Source: CAZVKN01 sp964627035 (lineage in GTDB: Bacteria; Electryoneota; AABM5-125-24; Hatepunaeales; Hatepunaeaceae). Taken from it: a stretch of 64,000 nt of DNA. The translations under genes were made by a program, and so were the position numbers. Positions 20,736-29,806 of this stretch are shown piece by piece. Under the pieces are notes generated by a model. It was not told where the DNA came from and ran no database searches. It saw only the letters and a list, made by a program, of their open reading frames with translations. Where the stretch lies: contig CAZVKN010000001.1 of the NCBI GenBank assembly GCA_964627035.1, positions 131,748 to 195,747 on the forward strand, read 5' to 3'. Position 1 is the first letter of the stretch; the number at the start of each line of letters is the position of its first letter.

Positions 20736-20838
20736 AGACGCTGTGATCCGGCTAACAAATTTTGTGTCGTTTTTTTGTTTTCTTCTAATAATACGACTTT
20801 TTTTATTCTTTCGTGGGACGTAAGATAAGATAAAAGGC

Positions 20839-20867
20839 TTGACTTCACCTTTCAACCTCTGTTTATT
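20839..20867 (+). promoter_or_regulatory. Promoter of the sodium/calcium exchanger gene
   Basis: TTGACT (20839-20844), a 17-base spacer, then TTTATT (20862-20867). It points to a start point about 30 bases before the GTG at 20903. Together with the minus-strand promoter at 20708-20735 it makes this 261-base gap a divergent promoter region. Confidence 0.5.
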
Positions 20868-20902
20868 GCACTGTCTGTTTCAAAATTTCAAACGGAATAT
20901 CG

Positions 20903-21892
20903 GTGACTGAATTCATAAATCAAATCGGTGTTGTCGGGAACTCACTTGTAATCATCGTCAGCATCACATGTCTCTACTATGGTGCTGATTGGTTGGTGAA
21001 CGGAGGAAGTGCGGTTAGCTCAAGATTTGGAGTACCTCCATTTGTCGTCGGATTGACCGTTGTCGCATTCGGAACTTCGCTGCCGGAATTTGTGGTCAGC
21101 TTCGTCGCCAACATTTTCGGGGATTCACCGACCATCGCCATCGGTAATATCATCGGTAGCAACATCACAAATGTCGGACTGATCTTAGGTCTAAGCGCGC
21201 TGATTCTGCCCATCGCAATCCCGTTCTCCAACATTCTAAAACAATTGATCTTCTTGTTCCTGATGGGATCTTTGCTTTTTGCATTTTCACTCGATGGATT
21301 GGTTAATCGCTTTGAAGGTGCGGTACTTATAATTTTGCTGATCGGCTATGTGATTTACTTATATCGTCATCCTGAGCAAGCTGAAACCGAAGACACCGCA
21401 GAAAAGACAGATATCAATCTCATCGGCAGTATAACACTTATCATCATAGGAATTGTTATCTTGTCCGGTGGTGCGTGGCTTTTCGTAGAAAGCGGAAAGT
21501 GGTTTGCAGTGAAGCTCGGTGTGTCTGAGTTAGTGATTGGGCTGACAATAATGGCTGTAGGGACATCCCTGCCTGAATTGGCAACTTCGGTTGTAGCAGC
21601 TATGAAAAGACGCGGGGACATCTCCATCGGCAACATAGTCGGCAGTAACATTTTTAACATTCTGTTTATCATGGGCGGGGTCAGCTTGTTCAAACCGCTC
21701 AGCGTACTTGAAACCAAAATAGTTGACGGAACACAGGTCACATACTTTCCATACTACCAATATCTTTCTATGGTACTGTTTGGATTGGTACTGATACCGA
21801 TGACGATCAAGTCAAAACTTGATAGAATTTCAGGGGCAATCCTTATCATGGGCTACTTAGCTTTTTACACCTACCTCTTTCTTGAACATTGA
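20903..21892 (+). CDS. Sodium/calcium exchanger family (CaCA) membrane protein, YrbG-like
   Basis: A 329-residue integral membrane protein with about ten hydrophobic segments. It has the two inverted alpha repeats that define the family: GLTVVAFGTSLPE with GNIIGSN in the first half, and GLTIMAVGTSLPE with GNIVGSNIFN in the second. The repeats carry the acidic and polar residues that bind cations. The protein exchanges Ca2+ or another cation for Na+ or H+ across the inner membrane; the ion is not predictable here. The start is GTG at 20903. No sensor or transport partner lies next to it. Confidence 0.88.
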   Translation: MTEFINQIGVVGNSLVIIVSITCLYYGADWLVNGGSAVSSRFGVPPFVVGLTVVAFGTSLPEFVVSFVANIFGDSPTIAIGNIIGSNITNVGLILGLSALILPIAIPFSNILKQLIFLFLMGSLLFAFSLDGLVNRFEGAVLIILLIGYVIYLYRHPEQAETEDTAEKTDINLIGSITLIIIGIVILSGGAWLFVESGKWFAVKLGVSELVIGLTIMAVGTSLPELATSVVAAMKRRGDISIGNIVGSNIFNILFIMGGVSLFKPLSVLETKIVDGTQVTYFPYYQYLSMVLFGLVLIPMTIKSKLDRISGAILIMGYLAFYTYLFLEH

Positions 21893-21997
21893 CCGGATTA
21901 AGCCAGCGGCTTGCACTTTTATGCACAATATCTACTAATCCTTCCACTCTACTTGCTTTTCCCATATTTCCGTACATATATTCAAAAGTAATTGTAA

Positions 21998-22030
21998 ATC
22001 TGCTGTCGGGTTGCCAATCCGGCAGCAGAT
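21998..22030 (+). terminator. Hairpin after the exchanger gene, possible terminator
   Basis: The stem atctgctg ... cagcagat, with an inner cggg/ccgg, is followed by ctcttta, which is only weakly T-rich. It lies 106 bases after the exchanger stop and 58 bases before pckA. It could end the first transcript or belong to the pckA leader. A second small hairpin (gattgc/gcaatc) follows near 22046-22067. Confidence 0.35.
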
Positions 22031-22087
22031 CTCTTTAGATATAACGATTGCTGAAAGGCAATCATTAAGATATTTCGGAGTAGCCCA

Positions 22088-23944
22088 ATGAGCGACATCT
22101 TTGATGAAGCTGCATATAGTAATTTTGCTGAAAATCTTCCACATGCACTATCCGGGCAGAATATTCGTAAGGTTACGATGAAACAACTGCGTAAACCGGC
22201 GATTCAGCATGGTCGTAAAGCTAAAACACGAGCATGGGGATGGCGGTCTATGGTATCGAGCAGGATCGGACCGAAAACTGTCTATCTCGGCTCGCCATCA
22301 GTCAGGCTTCCGAATCCGACTGCGCTGCACCAGAACATCATCAGGAAGGCACCGGAACAATTGCACAAGACGCTCCAACTTCTGCGCGATCTTCCTATGA
22401 TCCATCTGCGCCGTCAGATGTGCCGCAACAGTGAGTACAATCCGATCTGCAACCTGTACATGTCGGTCAACGATCCCAAGAGTCACCGCATTGCCTACAT
22501 GTGGGCAAACACAATGAGCGATGTTGATCCGAACCGTCCAGGTCCGGAGTTTACCATGATACATATTCCGGAAGAGCATAACATGAACCAGCAGGTTCTG
22601 ACTATACCGGAACATAACATTAACCTGTGCTACGGCTCCGATTATATGGGCGAAGACAAAAAGGGATTCCTCAGACAGGCTATGTGGCGCGCTGATGAAC
22701 TGGGAATGCTCGGACTGCATGCCGGAACCAAGCTTGTGACAGTGCGTGATCCTCACAGTGGAAGCTTGAAAAAATACGGTGTCTATCTCTTCGGACTGTC
22801 TGCGACTGGAAAAACTACCTGGTCTTGCCACCGTCTCGGATTAAATGAGGCAAACGGTGAGGGAACAGAGGTAATTCAGGATGACATCGTATTCCTTAAA
22901 AATGACGGTTCATCCTACGGTGCGGAAGCAAACTTCTTTGTTAAGACCGATGTTGATGCAGAATTGCAAGAGGCAATGTACAATACCCTAGTTCACAAAT
23001 CTGCACTGTATGAAAATGTGATGATTGATGCTAACGGCAATCCGATGTTTCTCGATGAAAGGCTCTGCGGTAACGGCAGAGCTGTTGTGCAAAAGAATAA
23101 ATTTACCGTTCGTCGAGGCAAGAAGATGGTATCAATTGCCTATCCCAGTTTCGACCTCCCACCACTTGATGAGCTGGACGGTATCGTTTTCGCTTTCATA
23201 ACAAGACGGAACACGATCATGTCGTTTTCGCAGGAGTTAACACCGGAACAGGGAGTTTTGGCATATCTGTGGGGTGAATCCACTCACAGTAAAGCCTCTG
23301 AACCTGAGAAAGCCGGTGATTCTGTTCGCACCGTAGGAACGGATCCGTTTATTGTCGGTTCCCGTGCAAATAAGGTTAACCGTTTCCGCGACATCGTTAT
23401 GGATCTTGTCAATCGCTACCCGGGTAAAGTCCGCTTTTTCCAGTACAACACCGGTGGTATGGGTGAGATTATTAAGGCTGATCGCTCTAATGGCAAAGTC
23501 AAGAAAACAATGATCCGCAAAGTTGAGCGAGTTCCGATTCCTTTAATGGCAGCGGTTCAACGTGGTGATCTTCAGGGTACGAATAAATACGCTCCCGGAA
23601 GACTCGGTACAAATGAAGTGGTTGACGTTGCAGGATTTGATATGCGCAAGTACAACGCAAAATCTTTCTACGATGAAGAGCAGATTGAGCAATATATTCA
23701 TGATCTGGTCAAAGGTCGCAGGAGATTCACACAGGAAATTGAGGCGGAAGGATTGGATAGAGAGATCAGTAAATGGGCTGAGGAATCATTCAGGATCGCA
23801 AGATCTTCCACTACCGGGATACCTGAGACCGAAATTAAATCAAAGAAAATCAGCTCAATCTTCCGTCCACTGAAGTCATTGGAACATGACGGTGGATCGA
23901 GTCTCGGACGTTTACCACGTTCATTTGGTTGGAACATAAAATGA
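22088..23944 (+). CDS. Phosphoenolpyruvate carboxykinase (ATP type), divergent long form
   Basis: A 618-residue protein with the PEPCK kinase-1 loop GLSATGKTT at 236-244 (usual form GLSGTGKTT). Further on come EVIQDDIVFL, where the usual kinase-2 motif would lie, NPMFLDERLCGNGRAV, and a C-terminal block with FQYNTGGMGEII. The enzyme interconverts oxaloacetate and PEP with ATP/ADP in gluconeogenesis. It is about 80 residues longer than typical ATP-PEPCK, mainly at the N-terminus, and the metal-binding region is unlike the common form. It therefore belongs to a divergent branch, and nucleotide preference should be treated as unproven. The PEP-using enzyme I gene follows 24 bases later. Confidence 0.75.
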   Translation: MSDIFDEAAYSNFAENLPHALSGQNIRKVTMKQLRKPAIQHGRKAKTRAWGWRSMVSSRIGPKTVYLGSPSVRLPNPTALHQNIIRKAPEQLHKTLQLLRDLPMIHLRRQMCRNSEYNPICNLYMSVNDPKSHRIAYMWANTMSDVDPNRPGPEFTMIHIPEEHNMNQQVLTIPEHNINLCYGSDYMGEDKKGFLRQAMWRADELGMLGLHAGTKLVTVRDPHSGSLKKYGVYLFGLSATGKTTWSCHRLGLNEANGEGTEVIQDDIVFLKNDGSSYGAEANFFVKTDVDAELQEAMYNTLVHKSALYENVMIDANGNPMFLDERLCGNGRAVVQKNKFTVRRGKKMVSIAYPSFDLPPLDELDGIVFAFITRRNTIMSFSQELTPEQGVLAYLWGESTHSKASEPEKAGDSVRTVGTDPFIVGSRANKVNRFRDIVMDLVNRYPGKVRFFQYNTGGMGEIIKADRSNGKVKKTMIRKVERVPIPLMAAVQRGDLQGTNKYAPGRLGTNEVVDVAGFDMRKYNAKSFYDEEQIEQYIHDLVKGRRRFTQEIEAEGLDREISKWAEESFRIARSSTTGIPETEIKSKKISSIFRPLKSLEHDGGSSLGRLPRSFGWNIK

Positions 23945-23968
23945 TCTCGTTACTGACAGTCAATTAGC

Positions 23969-25741
23969 ATGGTTCCGGAAAGAATACTGACAGGTATTCC
24001 AGCTTCTCCCGGAATTGCCATCGGTGAGCTGTTCGTTTACCGCCACGATGACCCGGAGATCCCGAGATTCGCTTTAGATCCGTCTCGGATAGACAGAGAA
24101 GTCGATAGATTCGACCACACCGTTGAAATAAGCCGTATGCAGCTCCTCAATATGTACCACCGTTTGATTAAGCAGATCGGCGAGGGTGCAGCTTCCATTT
24201 TCAAGGCTCAAGCAACTCTCCTCGATGATGTCCAATTCACGGGTGAAATCCGCGATGCCGTTCGACGGGACATGACAAATGCTGAAGCCGTTGTAAATGA
24301 CACATCTCAAAGGTGGCAGAAGGCGATTAGTTCACTTGACGGAGAACTGTTCCGTCAAAAGTCACACGACATTCATGATGTCAGTCTTCGATTGATAAAA
24401 AACCTCCTTGGAGCCGCAGACCACTCGATAGGTCCTCTCGACCGTCCCGCCATTCTTGTTTCTGATGATCTGATGCCTTCAGATGTAGCGCATCTTGTCC
24501 ATAAGAATGTGCTGGCTGTAGCAACTGACCTCGGGAGTGAAACTTCACACACGGTCATTCTTACTCGTTCATTGGAAGTGCCGGCAGTAGTTGGACTTCT
24601 GGAACTTAGCATACAAGTCAAAAACGGTGACCGGATCATCATTGACGGTAATAACGGAAAAGTGATCGTCAATCCGAGTGAGAACACCATCCGCATTTAC
24701 GTCGCCAAGCAGATGCAGTATCAACATTACACTGCAGGTTTTGCCGATATTCACAAGCTTCCGGCTGTCACAAAAGATAATCGCCGAATTGCACTCAGGG
24801 CTAATATTGAGTTACCACACGAGGTTGATTCAGTACTGAACTCAGGTGCAGAAGGTGTCGGGCTGTACAGATCCGAATACCTTTTCCTGTTGCACGGTCG
24901 TATTCCGGATGAACAGGAGCAGTACGATAACTATCGTCAGGCAATTGAAGCCGCAGCTCCAAATCCGGTTACCATCCGCACGTTTGATCTTGGTGGTGAT
25001 AAAGTATTCGGTGAATTCCCTCTTCCTGCAGAGTCCAATCCATTCCTCGGCTGGCGGGCTATTCGCGTTTGTCTCGATCAACCGGAACTGCTGCGAACTC
25101 AACTGCGTGCTATTGTCCGGGCATCACGAGCCGGTCCGACTAAGATTATGTTCCCATTTATATCAGGTGTCGGTGAAATCCGTCAAGTCAAGGTTCACCT
25201 TGCAGAAGTTAAGAAGGAACTGGCAGCCGAAAAGGTAAAATTTGGAGAAATTACAGTCGGTGTTATGATTGAACTCCCGTCAGCGGTTCTTGTGGCTGAC
25301 AGTCTGGCTGCAGAGGTTGACTTTTTCAGCATCGGTACCAATGATCTGACGCAGTTTACACTCGCAGTTGATCGGAACAACCAACAGGTCAAGGATCGTT
25401 ATCAACCGCTTCATCCGGCTCTGATTCGATTGATTAAGATGACTGTTGATGCTGGACACAAAGCCGGTATTGAAGTCGGTGTATGCGGGGAGATTGCAGC
25501 AAACCCGTTGGCAACGCTACTGCTGGTCGGGCTACATCTTGATGAGCTATCAGTCAGCCCGGTTGCACTTCCTCAGATCAAACAGATAATCCGCTCTATT
25601 TCATACAGCGAGGCTGTTAATTTTGCTGAAAAAGCCCTCACAATTGACACTGCTGAGGAGCTGTTGGTATTCTGTGAAAAGGAAGCCAAAGCTCGATTTG
25701 CCGAGCTACCCATCTGGAACAACGGTAACGGCACGGTTTGA
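23969..25741 (+). CDS. ptsI: Phosphoenolpyruvate-protein phosphotransferase (PTS enzyme I)
   Basis: A 590-residue enzyme I of normal length. It has the N-terminal TGIPASPGIAIG, the phosphohistidine site GSETSHTVI (His194), and a PEP-binding TIM barrel with EGVGLYRSEYLFL, FSIGTNDLTQF and VGVCGEIAANP. Enzyme I takes phosphate from PEP and passes it to HPr or an HPr-like protein. No HPr, enzyme II or HPr kinase is in the window. It may therefore serve a regulatory phosphorelay, as often proposed for PTS genes without permeases. Linkage to pckA (24-base gap) suggests the pair is read together and responds to PEP supply; that is inference. Confidence 0.88.
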   Translation: MVPERILTGIPASPGIAIGELFVYRHDDPEIPRFALDPSRIDREVDRFDHTVEISRMQLLNMYHRLIKQIGEGAASIFKAQATLLDDVQFTGEIRDAVRRDMTNAEAVVNDTSQRWQKAISSLDGELFRQKSHDIHDVSLRLIKNLLGAADHSIGPLDRPAILVSDDLMPSDVAHLVHKNVLAVATDLGSETSHTVILTRSLEVPAVVGLLELSIQVKNGDRIIIDGNNGKVIVNPSENTIRIYVAKQMQYQHYTAGFADIHKLPAVTKDNRRIALRANIELPHEVDSVLNSGAEGVGLYRSEYLFLLHGRIPDEQEQYDNYRQAIEAAAPNPVTIRTFDLGGDKVFGEFPLPAESNPFLGWRAIRVCLDQPELLRTQLRAIVRASRAGPTKIMFPFISGVGEIRQVKVHLAEVKKELAAEKVKFGEITVGVMIELPSAVLVADSLAAEVDFFSIGTNDLTQFTLAVDRNNQQVKDRYQPLHPALIRLIKMTVDAGHKAGIEVGVCGEIAANPLATLLLVGLHLDELSVSPVALPQIKQIIRSISYSEAVNFAEKALTIDTAEELLVFCEKEAKARFAELPIWNNGNGTV

Positions 25742-25814
25742 TTCAGTAGCAGGCAAAGCCTCCTCAATATACAGTGTGAAACTGTCTGTTTATATGCAGT
25801 TCTTGTGAAAACAG

Positions 25815-25843
25815 TTGCATTCTATTTGTGAAACTCGTATTTT
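25815..25843 (+). promoter_or_regulatory. Candidate promoter of the nuo operon
   Basis: TTGCAT (25815-25820), a 17-base spacer, then TATTTT (25838-25843), about 45 bases before the nuoA GTG. Three copies of TGTGAAA (25775, 25804 and 25827) lie around it and may be regulator sites. There is no terminator between ptsI and nuoA, so read-through from ptsI is also possible. Confidence 0.4.
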
Positions 25844-25887
25844 ATCGTCAAATAACTTGTAATTGAGTGGTTTGAGGTTGTAACAGT

Positions 25888-26361
25888 GTGTTACAACTTA
25901 ACATAACCACTTTTCTTTATTTGGGAATCATAGTGTCTTTCACGCCGATTTTAATCTTCTTTCTTGCAGGAGCAGGACTCGTCGGACTTGCACTGGTGAT
26001 GAGCCGACTGGTCGCTCCCCACAACCCATATCCCGAGAAAAACTCAACCTACGAATGCGGTGAAGAACCGGTCGGATCCCCATGGGTGCGATTCAACACC
26101 CGCTTCTATGTCATTGCTCTGATCTTCCTTGTGTTCGATGTTGAAGTGTTGTTTCTGCTGCCGTGGGCGGTTAACCTGAAAGAATTGGGGCTGTTTGCCT
26201 GGGTTGATATGGCAATCTTCATTGCAATATTGATGGCTGGACTAGCGTATGTGTGGGCTAAGGGCGATCTTGAATGGGTCAGACCGAGAGATTCTTCCGC
26301 AGGTTCCGTGCAATCTTTTTACAGCAAAAGTGGTGTCGAATCAACTAAGGAGGTGAAGTAA
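25888..26361 (+). CDS. nuoA: NADH-quinone oxidoreductase subunit A
   Basis: A 157-residue membrane protein with three hydrophobic segments and the family loop NSTYECGEEPVGSPWVRFN (about 51-69), followed by FLVFDVEVLFLLPW. NuoA belongs to the membrane arm of complex I next to the quinone channel. The start is GTG at 25888. The C-terminus is longer than average, with a Ser-rich tail. Its TAA overlaps the nuoB ATG by one base (TAATG), so the two are coupled. Confidence 0.95.
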   Translation: MLQLNITTFLYLGIIVSFTPILIFFLAGAGLVGLALVMSRLVAPHNPYPEKNSTYECGEEPVGSPWVRFNTRFYVIALIFLVFDVEVLFLLPWAVNLKELGLFAWVDMAIFIAILMAGLAYVWAKGDLEWVRPRDSSAGSVQSFYSKSGVESTKEVK

Positions 26362-26846
26362 TGGGTATCATTGAAGGTCGGTATGGACCTAACGTGATCA
26401 TCACTTCTGTAGATACGATTTTCAACTGGGCTCGGGCACGTTCTATCTGGCCATTGACTTTTGGGCTCGCCTGTTGTGCAATTGAAATGATGGCGACCAA
26501 TGCATCGCGGTTTGACCTCGACCGTTTTGGTATATTCCCGCGTCCCACTCCGAGGCAATCCGACTGTCTGCTTGTGTCAGGTACATTGACAGCGAAGATG
26601 GCGGAACGTGTTGTGCGCCTTTACGAACAGATGGCGGAACCGCGCTATGTAATCTCGATGGGATCCTGCTCAAACAGTGGCGGACCATACTGGGAACACG
26701 GGTACCACGTGGTCAAGGGTGTAGATCAGGTCATTCCGGTGGATGTCTATATCCCCGGCTGCCCTCCACGTCCGGAGGCACTGATTGACGGGTTCCTCAA
26801 GTTGCGGGAAAAAATTGAAACTGAAACAATAGCGAAGAAGGTATAA
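26361..26846 (+). CDS. nuoB: NADH-quinone oxidoreductase subunit B
   Basis: A 161-residue soluble subunit that holds the N2 [4Fe-4S] cluster, the last one before quinone. The tandem cysteines are in ACCAIEMMAT, with the others in SMGSCSNSGGPY and PGCPPRPEAL. Length and motifs are standard. A strong AAGGAGG site lies at the end of nuoA just before the ATG. A 105-base repeat-bearing gap separates it from nuoC. Confidence 0.95.
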   Translation: MGIIEGRYGPNVIITSVDTIFNWARARSIWPLTFGLACCAIEMMATNASRFDLDRFGIFPRPTPRQSDCLLVSGTLTAKMAERVVRLYEQMAEPRYVISMGSCSNSGGPYWEHGYHVVKGVDQVIPVDVYIPGCPPRPEALIDGFLKLREKIETETIAKKV

Positions 26847-26848
26847 GA

Positions 26849-26944
26849 GTTCACACAAAGCTCGCAAAGTAACGCAAAGAACGCAAACATTAATAGTTAA
26901 CAACCTTAGCAAGCTTAGCGGTACTTAGAACACTTTGCGTGAGA
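26849..26944. repeat. Short inverted repeat of the cgcaaag / ctttgcg family between nuoB and nuoC
   Basis: Left part cacaaagctcgcaaag...acgcaaag and right part actttgcgtgaga form an imperfect inverted repeat filling most of the nuoB-nuoC gap. The same right end (actttgcgtgaga, then A-rich, then ATG) occurs before nuoI. The repeat ends seven bases before the nuoC ATG, where the ribosome site would be. Confidence 0.6.
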
Positions 26945-26951
26945 TAAAATA

Positions 26952-27467
26952 ATGACAATTCAGGAAATATTTAACCATTTAAAAAGCAAGCTGCCATCTG
27001 CAGAACTGACACTGGACGAAATTGAACCTGACGGTGCCATTCACATAAAAGCCGATGATTTAGTGGAAGTGTGCATGGTTTTGAGAGATGACGAACAGTT
27101 GCAGTTCAGTTCGCTCATGTGTTTGTCTGGAATCGAGACCGCAGATAATCTTGCCACCGTTTATCATCTACATTCAATGACTCTGCTCCACAAAGTTACA
27201 CTGGTGTGTGGAGATTCAAAGGAAGAAAAAGTACACATACCTTCGGTTTCCGGAGTCTGGGCTGCCGCTGATTGGCATGAGCGGGAAGCATACGACATGT
27301 ACGGCATCATATATGACAGTCATCCCGACTTCAGGCGGATCCTTTGCCCGGATGATTGGGAAGGATTTCCTCTGAGAAAAGACTATGTCCCGCAGGACGT
27401 ATGGCACGGGATACCACTGACAACCGATCTGCCACCTGACGCTGACAGAGAAGGTAAGATGATATGA
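26952..27467 (+). CDS. nuoC: NADH-quinone oxidoreductase subunit C
   Basis: A 171-residue protein with the NuoC signature WHEREAYDMYGI ... HPDFRRILCPDDW and the C-terminal FPLRKDY. NuoC is a peripheral-arm subunit that packs against NuoD and carries no cofactor. It is separate from nuoD here, not fused. The ATG has no strong Shine-Dalgarno; the repeat-derived GTGAGA is the only purine run before it. It overlaps nuoD by four bases. Confidence 0.93.
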   Translation: MTIQEIFNHLKSKLPSAELTLDEIEPDGAIHIKADDLVEVCMVLRDDEQLQFSSLMCLSGIETADNLATVYHLHSMTLLHKVTLVCGDSKEEKVHIPSVSGVWAAADWHEREAYDMYGIIYDSHPDFRRILCPDDWEGFPLRKDYVPQDVWHGIPLTTDLPPDADREGKMI

Positions 27468-28666
27468 GCGAGAAGCAAGAACTGAATCTGTCCATCGGAC
27501 CGGCTCCGGAGAAAATTCAAAAAGCACTGCAAGACTATGAGTACGCTCACGGTGAACCGATGAAGGTACAGATGGGACCTCAGCATCCTGCAACTCATGG
27601 TGTACTGCGTGTTGAGCTTGAGACTGACGGTGAGATGATCCTGACGGGCACTCCACACATAGGTTATCTTCACCGCTGCTTTGAGAAGGTCTGCGAGAAT
27701 ATGACTTGGGTACAGGTCGTACCATACACGGACAGACTTGACTACGTCTCCAGCATGAACAACAACCTCGCTTATGTACTCGGTTGCGAGAAGCTGTTTG
27801 AGATTGAAGTGTCTGAACGTGTTCAAACAATCCGGGTACTTGTCTCAGAGCTGAACCGCCTCACTAACCACATGTTGGCAATCGGTGCTTACGGGCTTGA
27901 CATCGGTGCCTGGACACCGTTCCTGTTCCTGATTCAGGAACGTGAGCATGTCCTTGATCTGTTTGAAGAACTGTGCGGTGGACGACTCCTTTACAATTAC
28001 ATCTGGATTGGTGGTCTGTCCCACGATATTCCTGACGGATGGCTCGGAAAAGTGCGCGACTACCTGTCATATATGAAAGGTAAGATTGAAGAACTCAATA
28101 CACTGTTGTCATTCAATAAGATATTCATCGAGAGATTAGCAAATGTTGCAGTAATCCCGGCGGATGTATGCATTCAATACGGTCTGACCGGACCGAACCT
28201 ACGTGGTGCAGGTGTCAAGTGGGATCTCCGCAAGGATGAGCCTTATTCAGGATACGAAACCTATGACTTCGAGATCCCGGTAGGAACCGGTGAATTTGGC
28301 ACGGTCGGTGATTGCTTTGACCGCTATATCGTCCGTGTGCGTGAGATGGAACAATCACTACGTATAATTGAACAGGCAACCGAACGGTTGGAAAAAATGC
28401 CCGGTGACGACGTGAAGGCGAACATTCCGAAGCGGTTGACGAAAGTGAATAAGGGGGAAGTTTACTTCCGCACTGAGCATCCAAAAGGGGAACTCGGTTT
28501 CTATATCGTCTCCAACGGCAAGGGTAAGCCGTACCGCCTGAAATGTCGGGCACCATCATTCTGCTCGCTGTCAGTGATGTCAAAGATCGCACCCGGGCTG
28601 CTGATTGCGGATATGGTGGCACTGATCGGCTCAATTGATATAGTGTTAGGGGAGGTTGACCGATGA
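27464..28666 (+). CDS. nuoD: NADH-quinone oxidoreductase subunit D
   Basis: A 400-residue 49-kDa-type subunit. It carries MGPQHPATHGVLR, HIGYLHRCFEK, PYTDRLDYVSSM and the C-terminal family block ending DIVLGEVDR, all typical of NuoD. It lines the quinone pocket together with NuoB. The [NiFe]-hydrogenase cysteine ligands are absent, as expected for complex I. ATGA overlaps join it to nuoC upstream and nuoH downstream, so translation is coupled along the operon. Confidence 0.95.
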   Translation: MSEKQELNLSIGPAPEKIQKALQDYEYAHGEPMKVQMGPQHPATHGVLRVELETDGEMILTGTPHIGYLHRCFEKVCENMTWVQVVPYTDRLDYVSSMNNNLAYVLGCEKLFEIEVSERVQTIRVLVSELNRLTNHMLAIGAYGLDIGAWTPFLFLIQEREHVLDLFEELCGGRLLYNYIWIGGLSHDIPDGWLGKVRDYLSYMKGKIEELNTLLSFNKIFIERLANVAVIPADVCIQYGLTGPNLRGAGVKWDLRKDEPYSGYETYDFEIPVGTGEFGTVGDCFDRYIVRVREMEQSLRIIEQATERLEKMPGDDVKANIPKRLTKVNKGEVYFRTEHPKGELGFYIVSNGKGKPYRLKCRAPSFCSLSVMSKIAPGLLIADMVALIGSIDIVLGEVDR

Positions 28667-29691
28667 ATGAGTGGATTGCACTTCTGTTATCAGTAGTTTA
28701 CGTCATTGGCATTATGGGTTTTGTGTCCGTAATCGCTCTTATTGCAGTATGGCTTGAACGGAAGGTTTCAGCACACATTCAGGATCGCTTGGGTCCTATG
28801 GAGACCGGGGGTTGGCACGGCTGGTCGCAGACAATTGCAGACGCTATCAAGTTGCTGCTGAAAGAAGACATAATTCCGGATGCAGCAGATAAGCCGTTGT
28901 TTAAAATGGCACCATACATCGTCTTTGCAGGGACGATGGCATCTTTTGCAGTACTCCCGCTCTCAGCAAACCTGATCGGCACTGATCTGAATATCGGTAT
29001 CTACTACCTTGTAGCAGTATCCTCGTTGATTGTAGTCGGCTTGCTGATGGCTGGCTGGGCATCAAACAACAAATGGGCTCTTTACGGTGCGATGCGTGCT
29101 GCGGCGCAGATGGTCAGCTATGAGATCCCGGTAATGCTATCACTGCTGGTGCCGATTATGATCGCTCAGTCAATGTCCATGCAGACACTGGTCAGCATTC
29201 AAGCGGGTGGATTCTGGAACTGGACTGTTTTCTCACATCTGCCGTTTGCGTTTATTGCGTTTGTGATTTACTACTGGGCAAGTCTGGCTGAAGTCAATCG
29301 TACACCGTTCGACTTGCCTGAAGGTGAGTCTGAGATCGTTGCCGGTTACAGTGTGGAGTATTCAGGTATGCGATTCGCCATGTTCTTTCTGGCGGAGTTC
29401 GCCAATATGTTTGTGGTATCGGCAGTTGCTGTAACCGTATTTCTTGGTGGATGGCACGCTCCCTTCACGTTCCTCGAAGTGCCTGTCGAAACCAATCCGA
29501 TTCTACATGCTGTTATTGGGTTGGGATGGTTTGCGAGTAAATCCATGCTGTTGGTGATCTCACAAATGTGGCTACGTTGGACACTCCCGAGGCTGCGCGT
29601 GGATCAATTGATGCACGTATGTTGGAAAGTGTTTCTACCATTTTCATTTGCGAATATCCTGTTGGTATCGTTGTGGATTGCGCTGAAGTGA
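28663..29691 (+). CDS. nuoH: NADH-quinone oxidoreductase subunit H
   Basis: A 342-residue membrane protein with eight or so hydrophobic segments. It has WLERKVSAHIQDRLGP and DLPEGESEIVAGY, the conserved loops that contact the quinone channel and begin the proton path. NuoH couples the peripheral arm to the membrane arm. It overlaps nuoD by four bases. A 115-base gap with a repeat follows before nuoI. Confidence 0.95.
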   Translation: MNEWIALLLSVVYVIGIMGFVSVIALIAVWLERKVSAHIQDRLGPMETGGWHGWSQTIADAIKLLLKEDIIPDAADKPLFKMAPYIVFAGTMASFAVLPLSANLIGTDLNIGIYYLVAVSSLIVVGLLMAGWASNNKWALYGAMRAAAQMVSYEIPVMLSLLVPIMIAQSMSMQTLVSIQAGGFWNWTVFSHLPFAFIAFVIYYWASLAEVNRTPFDLPEGESEIVAGYSVEYSGMRFAMFFLAEFANMFVVSAVAVTVFLGGWHAPFTFLEVPVETNPILHAVIGLGWFASKSMLLVISQMWLRWTLPRLRVDQLMHVCWKVFLPFSFANILLVSLWIALK

Positions 29692-29767
29692 TCCTAACAA
29701 TAAGAGAATCAAGTTTATAGCAGAATTGATTAATATAAATGTGTAAAGTAAAACTTTCAGAAAGATT

Positions 29768-29795
29768 CCTTGGCGTCTTTGCGACTTTGCGTGAG
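29768..29795. repeat. Second copy of the ctttgcgtgaga repeat, before nuoI
   Basis: The sequence ccttggcgtctttgcgactttgcgtgaga ends eleven bases before the nuoI ATG. Its last 13 bases are identical to the repeat end in front of nuoC (26932-26944). The rest of the 115-base gap is A/T-rich with no other recognisable signal. Confidence 0.55.
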
Positions 29796-29806
29796 ACAAT
29801 AAAACT

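Noticed and set aside
22298..22831. A 177-codon minus-strand open frame inside pckA
   Set aside because: Shadow of the carboxykinase gene; no motif, no ribosome site.
27216..27830. A 204-codon minus-strand open frame across nuoC/nuoD
   Set aside because: It is antisense to two well-supported complex I genes and the product has no recognisable features.
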